From Legionellales bacterium (lineage in GTDB: Bacteria; Pseudomonadota; Gammaproteobacteria; JAHCLG01), in contig JAHCLG010000007.1 of the NCBI GenBank assembly GCA_026125385.1, positions 40,345-104,344 on the forward strand: 64,000 nt of DNA, written 5' to 3'. The notes under the pieces were generated by a model that saw only the letters and a program-made list of their open reading frames with translations, had not been told where the DNA came from and made no database searches. The position numbers and the translations under genes were made by a program. Of this stretch, positions 27,578 to 37,558 are shown piece after piece (positions within the stretch are counted from its first letter, which is position 1; the number at the start of each line of letters is the position of its first letter).

Positions 27578-28162
27578 CGTAATGCTGTCTCCCTTCTTCT
27601 CTGTTATCGCACTTGGCGGTGCGAAAAGATAGACATATTATCCGCATCTCTTCGCAAGGTGCAAGTGGTAAATGTCTCACAAGCGTTAGGGAGATTTTTC
27701 AGCGTACCGCAAACGAGCAGCCCTTCATTTATTCACAGAAGCTGTGGATAAGTTTGTGGAAATGACGTCAAAAAATCGCCCCATCGACTGATTTTGTTGA
27801 CCTCATGTCAAATTGTTCATTTTTTGAACACTCAATATTTATATCGAATAATCAATAAGTTACGCTAAGTATTTGACTTTATTTTGGTCTAATCTGGCGT
27901 ACCTCACAATGTCATAATAAATTTGCGGCACTTTCAGAGACTTGTGAAAAAAAGTGAATAAGTTTACGCATTTCATACACGGATTGGTTTATGCAAGCTT
28001 TAAACCAACTTTTATCCATGATTACTTCTACCAAACGTTCAGATAAAATTAAACGCCTGCGCAATCCTCATTTCGACTCTTGAAAAAATTACAGTAGACA
28101 AACCAGCCTTCAACCCCGACAATCTCGTTCTTGAACGCAAAATAACCCCAGAGACTGCTGCT
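27578..28162. other. Divergent intergenic region of phaC and the addB-like gene
   Basis: 585 bases without a firm gene. It contains two inverted DnaA-box-like 9-mers at 27729-27751 and an AT-rich stretch at about 27800-28000. A 30-codon frame at 27991-28083 (starts MQALNQLLSM) and an open but ATG-less frame leading into the addB-like gene were noted; neither has a good ribosome site. Confidence 0.4.
27729..27751. promoter_or_regulatory. Inverted pair of perfect DnaA boxes
   Basis: TTATTCACA at 27729-27737 and TGTGGATAA at 27743-27751 both fit the DnaA box consensus TTATNCACA, in inverted orientation and five bases apart. A weaker TGTGGAAAT follows at about 27756. Gene context (phaC, addB-like) is not that of a typical oriC. 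Confidence 0.4.
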
Positions 28163-30853
28163 ATGATGATGGCGCAATACCAATCGCTATTTAATACGCT
28201 GAGCCACACACCAGCTCTTGTGCTCTGCGCGACCCAACGTTTAGCAGCAAGCTTGCATTTTGCGTTTGCAGAGTATCAAGGCCAATCCAATCCCATTTGG
28301 CCAACCGCGTCTATCTTGGCGTTGAATACCTGGTTGGAACAAACTTGGAAAGAATGCCACGAAGTGGGCTTACTTCCCCCCAAACTTTTATTAACCCCTC
28401 ATCAAACTTTGCATTTATGGCTAGATATTATTGCCAAATCCACGCATGCTCATGAATTAATACAACTCAATGAAACAGCAGAGCAAGCGCAAAGCGCGTG
28501 GCGTTTAATCGCCGATTGGCAAATCCCATTATCGACAATAGAAGCAGACAATATCGATTGCAGCGCCTTTTTAACCTGGGCTAACGCTTATCAACAATTA
28601 TTAACACAACATCACTGGCAAGACCCCCATTGTCTTATCGCCGAATTACTCACCATTCCCAAAACGAAAACTTGGGTGAAACAAAACACCATTTATTTAT
28701 GTGGATTTGATCAACTTTCACCCGCCCTAGAAAATGTAATACTCTACTGGCGATCGCTTGGTAAAACCGTCACAGAATTAAAATCCTCTCTCACTTCCAC
28801 TCAATGTCAATCGCTGGCCTTTGTCGATAAACAACAGGAAATGCGCAGCATGGTGGCCTGGGCATTAAGCCAATTAGCCCGCGATCCTCATCAATCTCTT
28901 GCCTGCATTGTGCCAAATCTTGAAGATGAACGTGATGACTTATTACAACTGTTTCGTGAACAGCTGTGGAGTTTGCCCCCATCCACAAACTCACTAACCA
29001 TCGATTTGGATGATTCTGCCCTCATGCCCGTTAATATTTCGGCAGGAAAAAATTTAGCAAGCTATCCACTGTGTAAAATAGCATTAACCTTATTAAATTT
29101 GCCTGATTCTGCGTTAACATTAACAAGCTTGCGTGAAATATTACTGAGTCCTTATCTAAAAGGTGCCCGATCAGAAGCTTTCACTCGTGCGAATTTAGAC
29201 GCGCGCTTACGCGAATTAGAGTTAAATGAATTGCCTTATCAAAAAATTATTGATTACGCAAAGCAAGAAATCACTAACGACGATCATGTTTTTTCATATA
29301 GTCCCGAGTTTGCCGACTGTTTAGAACGCTACCAACACTTTCGTCGCAGCACACCTGTTCCCTCTCAACCACTCGATTTTATTGTTTATTGGCGAACCAT
29401 CTTAACCTTGTGGGGATGGCCTGGTCTTCGTGAATTAAATTCTCATGAAAGCCAAACTGTCGAAAAATTTTATGAAGTTTTAAACGAATTTTCACAATTA
29501 GCAGGCCTGCAAAATAGTTTTACGCTAGAACGTGCTCAGGAAAAATTATGCTTAATGCTGAAAAAAACCGTATTCCAACCGAAATCGCATCCTAACCAAA
29601 TTCAAGTATTAGGACTATTAGAAGCCAGTGGATTATATTTTGATCAGTGCTGGGTGATGGGAATGGATGATAAACAATGGCCAAGTCCCCCGCAACCCAA
29701 CCCATTTTTACCTTTGCCATTACAACGCCAATGTCATATGCCACAATCCAGCAGTGAACGAGAATTTCATTTCGCTCAGCACATCACTCAACGCATTCAA
29801 CACAGCGCGCCCACTGTTTATATCAGTTACCATCAACACGCTGATGATGAGCACTTACAATTAAGTCCCTTATTTTTGCATTGTGAGATTGGTAATCCCG
29901 AATTTTTTTTAGCGCCCTTAAGTTTTGCTGAAATTCAATTTTCTCAACAAACTATTGAAACGTTAACCGATGAACAAGCCCCACTCATGCAGGCGACAGA
30001 ATTAGCCTCCATACGCGGAGGGGCGGGTCTGTTAAAATCGCAAGCCGTTTGCCCTTTTCAAGCATTCGCGCGCTATCGCTTACGAGCCACTGCGTTAAAA
30101 AATCCCAGTATAGGTTTAGATGCGCTAACCCGTGGTTCTATTCTTCATCGCGCATTAGAATTGATTTGGCAGAAATTATCGACTCAACAACAATTACTCG
30201 AATTATCGCCACAGCAATTACGCCCATTAATCCAAGATGCCGTTCAAAATGCGTTACGAGTAAAAGCGAATTTTTTACCCACTCATAGCGAACTTTATCA
30301 ACTCGAATGTGAGCGAGTGACTCAACTTTTAATAGCATGGTGTGAGATTGAAAAAACGCATGAAGCATTTGTTGTTAAAGAAGTAGAAGCCGCTCGCACG
30401 ATGACCATTAATTCATTGTCACTTAATTTAAAAGTCGATCGCATTGATCAATTAGCCGATGGTAGCACGCTAATTATTGATTATAAAACAGGGAAAACCT
30501 CATTTGCGGGGTGGTGTGATGCGAGATTATCTGAACCACAATTGCCATTATATTGTTTAATGGAAAACGCACAAGGCATAGCCTTTGCGCAAATTCGTTC
30601 CCAAGAAATGGCATTAAAGGGCATTTGTCGTTCGGCAAACTCCACCCCTGGAATAAAAATTCCTGCTGAAATTAAACATGAACACGGTGTTTGGAGCTGG
30701 GATGCATTATTACATCATTGGCAAACCACGTTGCATCACTTAGCAGAAGAATTTTTGCAAGGTATTGCACGAGTAGATCCAGTTGATGGTGAGAAAACCT
30801 GTCGTCTCTGCGATTTACAGCCTTTTTGCAGGATAACAGAACATGCTAAATGA
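28163..30853 (+). CDS. AddB-like nuclease, PD-(D/E)XK with Fe-S cysteines
   Basis: 896 residues. The C-terminal third is a RecB-type nuclease: VDRIDQLADGSTLIIDYKTGKTS gives the catalytic Asp and Asp-Tyr-Lys. Cys residues C630 (AVCPFQAFARY) and C880, C883, C889 (CRLCDLQPFC) match the four-Cys iron-sulfur staple of AddB. The N-terminal two thirds look like a degenerate helicase without Walker A (LCATQRLAASLHFA). It overlaps the following UvrD-type helicase/nuclease gene by 11 bases, so the two probably form a DNA-end-processing complex for recombinational repair. It resembles the family of 'probable DNA repair protein' partners in proteobacteria. ATG codons at 28163, 28166 and 28169 are all possible starts. 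Confidence 0.85.
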   Translation: MMMAQYQSLFNTLSHTPALVLCATQRLAASLHFAFAEYQGQSNPIWPTASILALNTWLEQTWKECHEVGLLPPKLLLTPHQTLHLWLDIIAKSTHAHELIQLNETAEQAQSAWRLIADWQIPLSTIEADNIDCSAFLTWANAYQQLLTQHHWQDPHCLIAELLTIPKTKTWVKQNTIYLCGFDQLSPALENVILYWRSLGKTVTELKSSLTSTQCQSLAFVDKQQEMRSMVAWALSQLARDPHQSLACIVPNLEDERDDLLQLFREQLWSLPPSTNSLTIDLDDSALMPVNISAGKNLASYPLCKIALTLLNLPDSALTLTSLREILLSPYLKGARSEAFTRANLDARLRELELNELPYQKIIDYAKQEITNDDHVFSYSPEFADCLERYQHFRRSTPVPSQPLDFIVYWRTILTLWGWPGLRELNSHESQTVEKFYEVLNEFSQLAGLQNSFTLERAQEKLCLMLKKTVFQPKSHPNQIQVLGLLEASGLYFDQCWVMGMDDKQWPSPPQPNPFLPLPLQRQCHMPQSSSEREFHFAQHITQRIQHSAPTVYISYHQHADDEHLQLSPLFLHCEIGNPEFFLAPLSFAEIQFSQQTIETLTDEQAPLMQATELASIRGGAGLLKSQAVCPFQAFARYRLRATALKNPSIGLDALTRGSILHRALELIWQKLSTQQQLLELSPQQLRPLIQDAVQNALRVKANFLPTHSELYQLECERVTQLLIAWCEIEKTHEAFVVKEVEAARTMTINSLSLNLKVDRIDQLADGSTLIIDYKTGKTSFAGWCDARLSEPQLPLYCLMENAQGIAFAQIRSQEMALKGICRSANSTPGIKIPAEIKHEHGVWSWDALLHHWQTTLHHLAEEFLQGIARVDPVDGEKTCRLCDLQPFCRITEHAK

Positions 30854-33800
30854 TCGCGCTCAACGTCAACAAGCCATTCAACCCCAGACTTCTTTTATTG
30901 TGCAAGCACCAGCGGGTTCCGGTAAAACCGAATTATTAACTCAACGCTTTTTAGTGCTATTAACGCAAGTACGACATCCTGAAGAAATTATTGCCCTCAC
31001 TTTTACTCGTAAAGCCGCCGCAGAAATGCGTGAACGCATTTTAAACGCTTTACATCGAGGTCACACCACGGAAGAACCTCAAGAATCTCATGCCCGTCAC
31101 ACCTGGCAACTTGCTCAAAAAGCGTTAGCCCAGGATAACGCTTGGCAATGGAACTTATTAAATAATCCCAATCGTTTACGTATTTTAACCATCGATGCTT
31201 TATGCGCAAGTTTAGTAAGACAAATGCCTTTGCTCTCGCAAATGGGCGCAAGTCCAGTGATTGGAGAACACGGCGATAATTTATATCAACACGCTGCAGA
31301 ATTATTGTTGCAATCGCTTGAAGAAGATGAAACGGTGCAACCGGCATTGCGACAACTTTTACAACATTTAGATAATAATTATCAACAAGTCTGTGAATTG
31401 TTAATAGCCATGCTGAAGTGCCGCGAACAATGGTTAAATTATTTAGTTGGGATAAACGATCCGCACGATTTGCGCTATCACTTGCAAGGCACACTGAAAA
31501 AAATTAATCAACAGCTCTTAATCACCATTGCCAAGCTTATCACGCCAGATGAAAAAACAGAGTTAATGGCACTTCTCGATTATGCCGCGCACAATTTAAT
31601 GTTAAGCAATAGTGATTCCATCATTAAAGCAGGATATTCACGGACTTTTAATCAAGATTTGGAAAATAATAAAATTATTTGGCGTGCGCTAGCGACGTTG
31701 TTGTTAACGCAAAGCGGAGAATTTCGTCGTCGTGTTGATAAAACTATAGGTTTTCCGGCAACTAAAAATCCAATGGAAGTTGCGATGAAGCAGCGTATGC
31801 AAGAGTTATTAGCACACTTACAGACGCGCGATGATTTGCGTGAACAACTGCAACAACTCTTAAACTTACCTCCACTCAGTTACAACGACAAGCAATGGGA
31901 AATTCTTAATAGTTTATTCATTATTCTTCCCAGGCTTGCCGCCTTACTGATTATCACGTTTCAAGAAGTCGGTGAAGTTGATTTTACTGAAATTACTACA
32001 CGAGCTTTACGTGCACTAGGAGATGAAGAAAATCCCACCGATCTTGCCTTAAGTTTAGATTATCGCATTCAACATATTTTAGTCGATGAATTTCAAGATA
32101 CCTCGATCACGCAATTTCGTTTATTAGAGCAATTAACTCGTGGCTGGGAAGCTGCAGATGGGCGAACTTTATTTTTAGTCGGCGATCCCATGCAATCAAT
32201 TTATCGTTTTCGGCAAGCGGAAGTAGGATTATTTTTACGAGCACGCGAACGCGGTATGGGGAATATTCATCTGCAATCTCTAACGCTGACAGAAAATTTT
32301 CGCTCACAGGCCAATATTGTGAATTGGGTTAATCATCATTTTCAACGTATTTTTCCTGCACGCGAAGATTTGACGCTAGGCGCTATCCGTTATAGTCCAT
32401 CCAGCGCCTTTCATCCACAAAGCACTGAGCACGTTAATTTACATCCCTTATTAGCAGCAGAGACCAGCGCACAAACCTCCGCTTTACTTGATTTAATCCA
32501 AACACTTCGTGCGCGCGATCCTAAAGGCACTATTGCGATTTTAGTGCGTGCCCGCCATCACATCATGGATCTATTACCGGCATTGCGAACGGCAAAAATA
32601 AATTATCGTGCAGTGGATATTGAATCATTAAGTCAAAGCTCTATTATCCAAGATTTATTAGCACTGACGCGCGCTTTAGTGCATCCCGCCGATCGCATTG
32701 CTTGGCTTGCGATATTACGCGCACCGTGGTGTGGTTTAACGCTCGCCGATTGCCATGCACTTGCCAGTGAAGAAATTCAATTATGTTTATGGGAACGCAT
32801 TCAACAGTATTCAACCATTCCTTCATTAAGCCAAGATGGCCAAAAACGTTTAGAAAAAATAATAGGTGTTTTATCACTAAGTCTGCAACAACGCGGACGT
32901 CAATCCTTACCACAACTGGTACGCAATACCTGGTTGGCCTTAGGTGGGCCTGCCTGTTTAAATCAAGCCAGTGAACTTGCCGACAGCGAGGTTTTTTTTG
33001 CAGCACTCAAACAATTAAGTTTTGATCAATTTAGTTTAGAATCACTTGAAAAAAATATTGATTATTTATTCGCAAATCCCGATCCTAACGCGGATGGTTC
33101 TTTACAAATCATGACCATGCACAAAGCCAAAGGTTTAGAGTTCGATCACGTCATTTTACCTGCACTTGAACGAAAAGCTGCTAATAATGAACCGAGTTTA
33201 TTATTGTGGGAAGAATATACTCAACTCGATTCTGAATTATCACAATTATTATTAGCACCAATTCGAGCAAGTGATCAAGATTGTGATCCGCTTTATCAAT
33301 ATTTACTCACCCGCGAAAAAAATAAATTAGCCTATGAAACCGCACGCTTATTTTATGTCGCATGCACGCGCGCTAAAAAATCATTACACTTAATGTATCA
33401 TAATCATTTCTCAGAAAATGAAGTAAAAGCACCCAGTAATAGTAGTTTGTTAGCACTCTTATGGCCGTATATTCACGAACAAACCCAACACTTATTGGCA
33501 CAACAATCACCCACACATAATCATCTTGCTGCCGGTGCGGCGCCTAAATATTTACGTCGGTTAAGTTTAGCCTATGAATTGCCGAAAATGACATTCAACT
33601 CGATAACGGCTGAATCTCAATCCATGCTTGATCCTGAAATTAATCCCCTCAACGCAGTTCAGCCATTAGCAATCACAGAATACGATAATCCGCTAGCGCG
33701 TCACCTCGGTATTGTCTTGCATCGCATGCTCTGTCAAATTGCAGAAGGACAATTAACAATAGACACTATTATTACTGAAGAGATGCGCTGGAAATTCATT

Positions 33801-34214
33801 TTGCAACAACAGGGGATACCGCAACAAGCACTCATCCCAGCGTATCAAAAACTCATTACGGCATTAGAGCGGATATTTGCCGATCGGCGTGGGCTATGGA
33901 TATTCAATCCCAATCATCCACTCGCCGTAAATGAGTTTGCCCTCACCCTAAAAACTAGAAATGGAGTTAAAACGTTAATTATTGATCGCAGTTTTGTCGA
34001 TGAAGACAATAAACGTTGGATTATAGATTATAAATCCTCTGAACCTGCACCTAAACAAGATCTCAATGAATTTTTACAACAAGAATTTATTCGCTACCGT
34101 CAACAGCTCGAACAATATGCTCGTGCCTTTCAGCAACTCGATAGCAGAAAAATTCATTTGGGATTATACTTTCCTATGATTTCAGCTTGGCACGAATGGG
34201 AGTATCAACCATGA
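30843..34214 (+). CDS. AddA/RecB-like UvrD helicase-nuclease
   Basis: 1123 residues. Superfamily 1 helicase: Walker A QAPAGSGKTELLTQRFLVLL (near residue 20), ALTFTRKAAAEMRERI, Walker B LVDEFQDTS, GDPMQSIYRFRQAE, TENFRSQANIVNWV, MTMHKAKGLEFDHV and VACTRAKKSLHL. The C-terminal nuclease core reads RWIIDYKSSEP with upstream Asp in IIDRSFVDED. It starts inside the end of the AddB-like gene and its stop overlaps the start of the 5'-nucleotidase gene (ATGA). It acts with the AddB-like protein on double-strand breaks (family knowledge). Confidence 0.9.
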   Translation: MLNDRAQRQQAIQPQTSFIVQAPAGSGKTELLTQRFLVLLTQVRHPEEIIALTFTRKAAAEMRERILNALHRGHTTEEPQESHARHTWQLAQKALAQDNAWQWNLLNNPNRLRILTIDALCASLVRQMPLLSQMGASPVIGEHGDNLYQHAAELLLQSLEEDETVQPALRQLLQHLDNNYQQVCELLIAMLKCREQWLNYLVGINDPHDLRYHLQGTLKKINQQLLITIAKLITPDEKTELMALLDYAAHNLMLSNSDSIIKAGYSRTFNQDLENNKIIWRALATLLLTQSGEFRRRVDKTIGFPATKNPMEVAMKQRMQELLAHLQTRDDLREQLQQLLNLPPLSYNDKQWEILNSLFIILPRLAALLIITFQEVGEVDFTEITTRALRALGDEENPTDLALSLDYRIQHILVDEFQDTSITQFRLLEQLTRGWEAADGRTLFLVGDPMQSIYRFRQAEVGLFLRARERGMGNIHLQSLTLTENFRSQANIVNWVNHHFQRIFPAREDLTLGAIRYSPSSAFHPQSTEHVNLHPLLAAETSAQTSALLDLIQTLRARDPKGTIAILVRARHHIMDLLPALRTAKINYRAVDIESLSQSSIIQDLLALTRALVHPADRIAWLAILRAPWCGLTLADCHALASEEIQLCLWERIQQYSTIPSLSQDGQKRLEKIIGVLSLSLQQRGRQSLPQLVRNTWLALGGPACLNQASELADSEVFFAALKQLSFDQFSLESLEKNIDYLFANPDPNADGSLQIMTMHKAKGLEFDHVILPALERKAANNEPSLLLWEEYTQLDSELSQLLLAPIRASDQDCDPLYQYLLTREKNKLAYETARLFYVACTRAKKSLHLMYHNHFSENEVKAPSNSSLLALLWPYIHEQTQHLLAQQSPTHNHLAAGAAPKYLRRLSLAYELPKMTFNSITAESQSMLDPEINPLNAVQPLAITEYDNPLARHLGIVLHRMLCQIAEGQLTIDTIITEEMRWKFILQQQGIPQQALIPAYQKLITALERIFADRRGLWIFNPNHPLAVNEFALTLKTRNGVKTLIIDRSFVDEDNKRWIIDYKSSEPAPKQDLNEFLQQEFIRYRQQLEQYARAFQQLDSRKIHLGLYFPMISAWHEWEYQP

Positions 34215-35116
34215 AAGTAAATTTACAAGGAAAACTCATAGTCGCTATTTCCTCACGCGCATTATTCGATTTAAGCGAGAGTAACCAAGTCTGGGAAGAA
34301 CAAGGCGAGCTTGCTTATCAACAATATCAAATTGACAACGAAGATAATATTTTACAACCGGGTCCTGCCTTTCCCATCGTGAAAAAATTATTAGGTTTAA
34401 AACAAGCGAATCAGCAAGAATCATTAGTAGAAGTTATTTTATTATCGCGTAACAGTGCCGATACCGGTTTACGAATTTTTAATAGCATTCAATCTCATCA
34501 GCTTAATATTAGCCGTGCTGCCTTTACACGTGGTCAAAGTCCTTATGGTTATGCTCGTGCGTTTGGCGCACATTTATTTTTATCGGCCAATATTCAGGAT
34601 GTGCAAAATGCTATTGATCATGGTATTGCCGCTGCCACCATGGTTTCTGCAACACCCTTTAATACGCTCTCAAATCAATTACGGATTGCTTTCGATGGCG
34701 ATGCCGTGATTTTTTCTGATGAAGCAGAGCGTATTTTTCAGCATCACGATTTAAAAACCTTTCAACAAACCGAACAAGCTTGTGCCAAAACTCCGTTAGG
34801 TGATGGACCGTTTAAATTATTTTTAGAAACTCTACATCAACTGCAACAAACCTTTAATCCCGATGATTGCCCTATTCGCACCGCATTAATCACTGCTCGC
34901 AACGCACCTGCGCATGAGCGAGCAATTCGTACCTTGCGGGCGTGGAATATTCGTACCGATGAAGCAATTTTTTTAGGTGGCATGGAAAAAACCTTATTTT
35001 TAAAAGAATTCGGCGCCGATATTTTTTTTGATGATCAAACCACCCACTGCGAAAAAGCCAGTCAAGTCGTGGCCACAGGCCATGTTCCTCATGGTGTAGT
35101 CAATGAATTGCTATGA
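34211..35116 (+). CDS. Cytosolic 5'-nucleotidase (NT5C1-like)
   Basis: About 301 residues. The HAD-like core RIAFDGDAVIFSDEAERI replaces the usual DxD with the FDGDAV...SDE pattern of bacterial 5'-nucleotidases related to cytosolic 5'-nucleotidase I. A later acidic segment (GADIFFDDQTTHCE) fits the metal site. I start at the ATG at 34211, which overlaps the helicase stop (ATGA); the upstream TTG at 34187 is less likely. It is third in the repair operon, which might salvage nucleotides released by the nucleases (inference). Its stop lies two bases from the convergent acylase gene. Confidence 0.8.
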   Translation: MKVNLQGKLIVAISSRALFDLSESNQVWEEQGELAYQQYQIDNEDNILQPGPAFPIVKKLLGLKQANQQESLVEVILLSRNSADTGLRIFNSIQSHQLNISRAAFTRGQSPYGYARAFGAHLFLSANIQDVQNAIDHGIAAATMVSATPFNTLSNQLRIAFDGDAVIFSDEAERIFQHHDLKTFQQTEQACAKTPLGDGPFKLFLETLHQLQQTFNPDDCPIRTALITARNAPAHERAIRTLRAWNIRTDEAIFLGGMEKTLFLKEFGADIFFDDQTTHCEKASQVVATGHVPHGVVNELL

Positions 35117-35118
35117 AT

Positions 35119-37488
35119 TCATTTTGCCGATAAGTTTAATACCTCTGTTTTACCCCAGTCCTTGGCATTTGCACTGATTTTAATGTACTGGCCATTACGC
35201 CAACGTGTTAATAAATCATCGTAATGCGGACTGAAAATATTGCCTGACTCCCCCGGCGTTACCATAAATAAGCTTTGATTTAAATCCGCGAAATTAATAA
35301 TTTGTCGATACCCTGCGCCATGATAATGCACGAAATGATCAAAATAATAACTCCCGGGATCAAGGGTATAAAAGCCACCACCCGTACTAATATGTCGATT
35401 GAAAAACCAACCTAAAATTGCATTTTCACCCAATCCCATTTCTTTAAACTCGGCTGAGTGTACGCTTCCCCACTGCCAACTCATGAGATGATTTCCGTAA
35501 TGTTGACGCAGATCTCCTAGCGCTTTAACAAATGTTTTTTGCAAATAGGCATCACAGGTAGAGTGATGAGGTAGGCGACAATATTCACCGTTATCATTTA
35601 ATTGTTGCAAAATAAATAAGGGTTCTTGCCATGCGCCTGCTGATGAATAACGATTTTCTGCCATATGAATTAATTGTTCATACCATGCAGCGTAAATTGT
35701 TGCAGCAACACTTTTACGATCCATCGTGCCAGACCACTGCTGTAATTCTGTTAATGCCATGCGTTGATAACTGTCTTGGGGTTTAAGTTGATTTAAATGC
35801 GGTTTTAACGCAAGCCAAAATAAATTTAATTTATCATTTTGCATGACTTTCATTAATGAAACTGAGGCTGGCTTTTGCTGTGAAATTAAATCAATAATTC
35901 GTTGAATACGATAGGGGGTATGATACCAACGAAAAGATAAATAATAAGGATAATCATCCGGTGCAGGTTTATTATTTGCTGAAGCTAAAAAATTTTCTTG
36001 AGGATTATAAACGTGAGGCAATTGCTTGAAAGGAATAACACCTTGCCATTGACAGGACTCGCTTGCCAAAATAGGTAAGCTTGGATCGCAACCTTGACGA
36101 ATAGGAATATTTCCCCCTAGATAATAACCAATATTACCCTCTTTATCGGCATAAACAAAATTTTGCGCCGGTGCATTGTAATGCGAAAGTGCCTCGGTAA
36201 ACATAGCCCAATTTTTCGCATGATCAATCTTATAAAATGCCAAAGCGGTATCATCCTCATCCGCTAAGGCCGTCCATTTTATGGCAATTTTTTTCTGGGG
36301 AAATGGTAGTGTAATCACATTAGAAATCACAGGCCCATATTGTGATACTTCCGTTATAAAATTAATTGGATTATGACCTTTTATCTTAATTTCCTCATGG
36401 TGCTGAGTTATTTTTTCCTGCGCTTTTAACATAAATAAATCTTGTGTATCTGAATTTGAATTAGTGACTCCCCAGGCAATATGATCATTGCGCCCAATAA
36501 TGACACCAGGCAAACCAGGCAACGTCGCACCCATGACATGCAAATTAGGCGCTTTAATTTCCGCTAAGTACCATAACGCGGGAATTTGAAAACCAAGGTG
36601 AGGATCGTTGGCTAATAAAGGTAAATGAGAAACCGTCATTTTTCCATTGAGCACCCAATTATTCGAACCTTTACTCGGCGCATCGGTAAATCCTAATTGA
36701 TTTTTAATTTCATGAATAGTTTTTTCTAGCGTTGCTAAATTACTACGTAGCTGAAATAACTCAGATTGCTTCATGTAGGGTTTTTTAAGCTGATTTGAAA
36801 TTAATTGGCTTTGAATTAAATCTTGCACGGATAAAATGGTGGGAGCTTGTTTAGGATAGGGTGGTAATAAAATTGGGATCTGCTGTGGGTTAAGTTGAGT
36901 TTGAATTAAGTAATTTTTAATTTTACGCGTCCATGAATCGTCTAAATCAAACGCCATCATTTTCGCCCAAGCAAGACTATCAACGGGTGTCCATGCGCGC
37001 GGCTTAACTCTTAAAATTTTATATTCGATGGGTAATTTCTCGGTCTGTAAAAACGCATTCACTCCTGCAGCATAATGTTGCAAAACTGTTTTAAATTCAG
37101 GCGTGCTATGTGCGTAAGCTTGCTCTGCCGCATGATAAAATTGCCATGTTCGTAAAAATTCATCTTTCTTTAACGTGGCAAGACCAAAATACTCACTTAA
37201 ACTGCCTTGAGCAATATGGCGTTGCATGTCCATTTGCCAAAAACGATCTTGTGCCTGTACAAATCCTAACGCATAATAAGCGTCTAATTCATTTTGCGAG
37301 GCATAAATGTGAGGAATGCCATATTGATCGCGAGTAATCGTTACTTTACCGATTAAACCTGGAACGCTTAGCGTACCAGAAAAAGAATTACGCGTGCTCA
37401 GATCTAAATATAAATAAAATCCAATTAATATGAGTAATAGACTGAATAAAACAATCCCTACTAAACGGATTACTTTTCTCATCATCAT
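35119..37488 (-). CDS. Penicillin acylase family Ntn-hydrolase
   Basis: 789 residues, as expected for an uncleaved precursor. Residues 5-27 form a signal peptide or anchor, then the alpha-chain region with IPHIYASQNELDAYYALGFVQAQDRFWQMD. The catalytic Ser is S275 in KGSNNWVLNG; self-cleavage before it would make the beta chain, which contains LLANDPHLGFQIPALWYLAEI and AWGVTNSNSDTQDLF. Substrates of such periplasmic enzymes include penicillins and acyl-homoserine lactones; which applies here cannot be told. Interestingly a LuxR-type regulator lies at 57 kb, but no link is shown. Confidence 0.9.
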   Translation of the reverse strand: MMMRKVIRLVGIVLFSLLLILIGFYLYLDLSTRNSFSGTLSVPGLIGKVTITRDQYGIPHIYASQNELDAYYALGFVQAQDRFWQMDMQRHIAQGSLSEYFGLATLKKDEFLRTWQFYHAAEQAYAHSTPEFKTVLQHYAAGVNAFLQTEKLPIEYKILRVKPRAWTPVDSLAWAKMMAFDLDDSWTRKIKNYLIQTQLNPQQIPILLPPYPKQAPTILSVQDLIQSQLISNQLKKPYMKQSELFQLRSNLATLEKTIHEIKNQLGFTDAPSKGSNNWVLNGKMTVSHLPLLANDPHLGFQIPALWYLAEIKAPNLHVMGATLPGLPGVIIGRNDHIAWGVTNSNSDTQDLFMLKAQEKITQHHEEIKIKGHNPINFITEVSQYGPVISNVITLPFPQKKIAIKWTALADEDDTALAFYKIDHAKNWAMFTEALSHYNAPAQNFVYADKEGNIGYYLGGNIPIRQGCDPSLPILASESCQWQGVIPFKQLPHVYNPQENFLASANNKPAPDDYPYYLSFRWYHTPYRIQRIIDLISQQKPASVSLMKVMQNDKLNLFWLALKPHLNQLKPQDSYQRMALTELQQWSGTMDRKSVAATIYAAWYEQLIHMAENRYSSAGAWQEPLFILQQLNDNGEYCRLPHHSTCDAYLQKTFVKALGDLRQHYGNHLMSWQWGSVHSAEFKEMGLGENAILGWFFNRHISTGGGFYTLDPGSYYFDHFVHYHGAGYRQIINFADLNQSLFMVTPGESGNIFSPHYDDLLTRWRNGQYIKISANAKDWGKTEVLNLSAK

Positions 37489-37558
37489 CCTTAAATCAGG
37501 GTTAAAAAGTGATTAAGAGTATATACTATTTTTAATTATCTTTAACATATTATGTTAT

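Noticed and set aside
27991..28083. 30-codon frame MQALNQLLSM... before the addB-like gene
   Set aside because: Too short, weak ribosome site, no recognisable features.
27578..28162. Possible chromosomal origin
   Set aside because: Only two good DnaA boxes and no dnaA, gidA, rpmH or similar neighbours; kept only as a DnaA-site finding.
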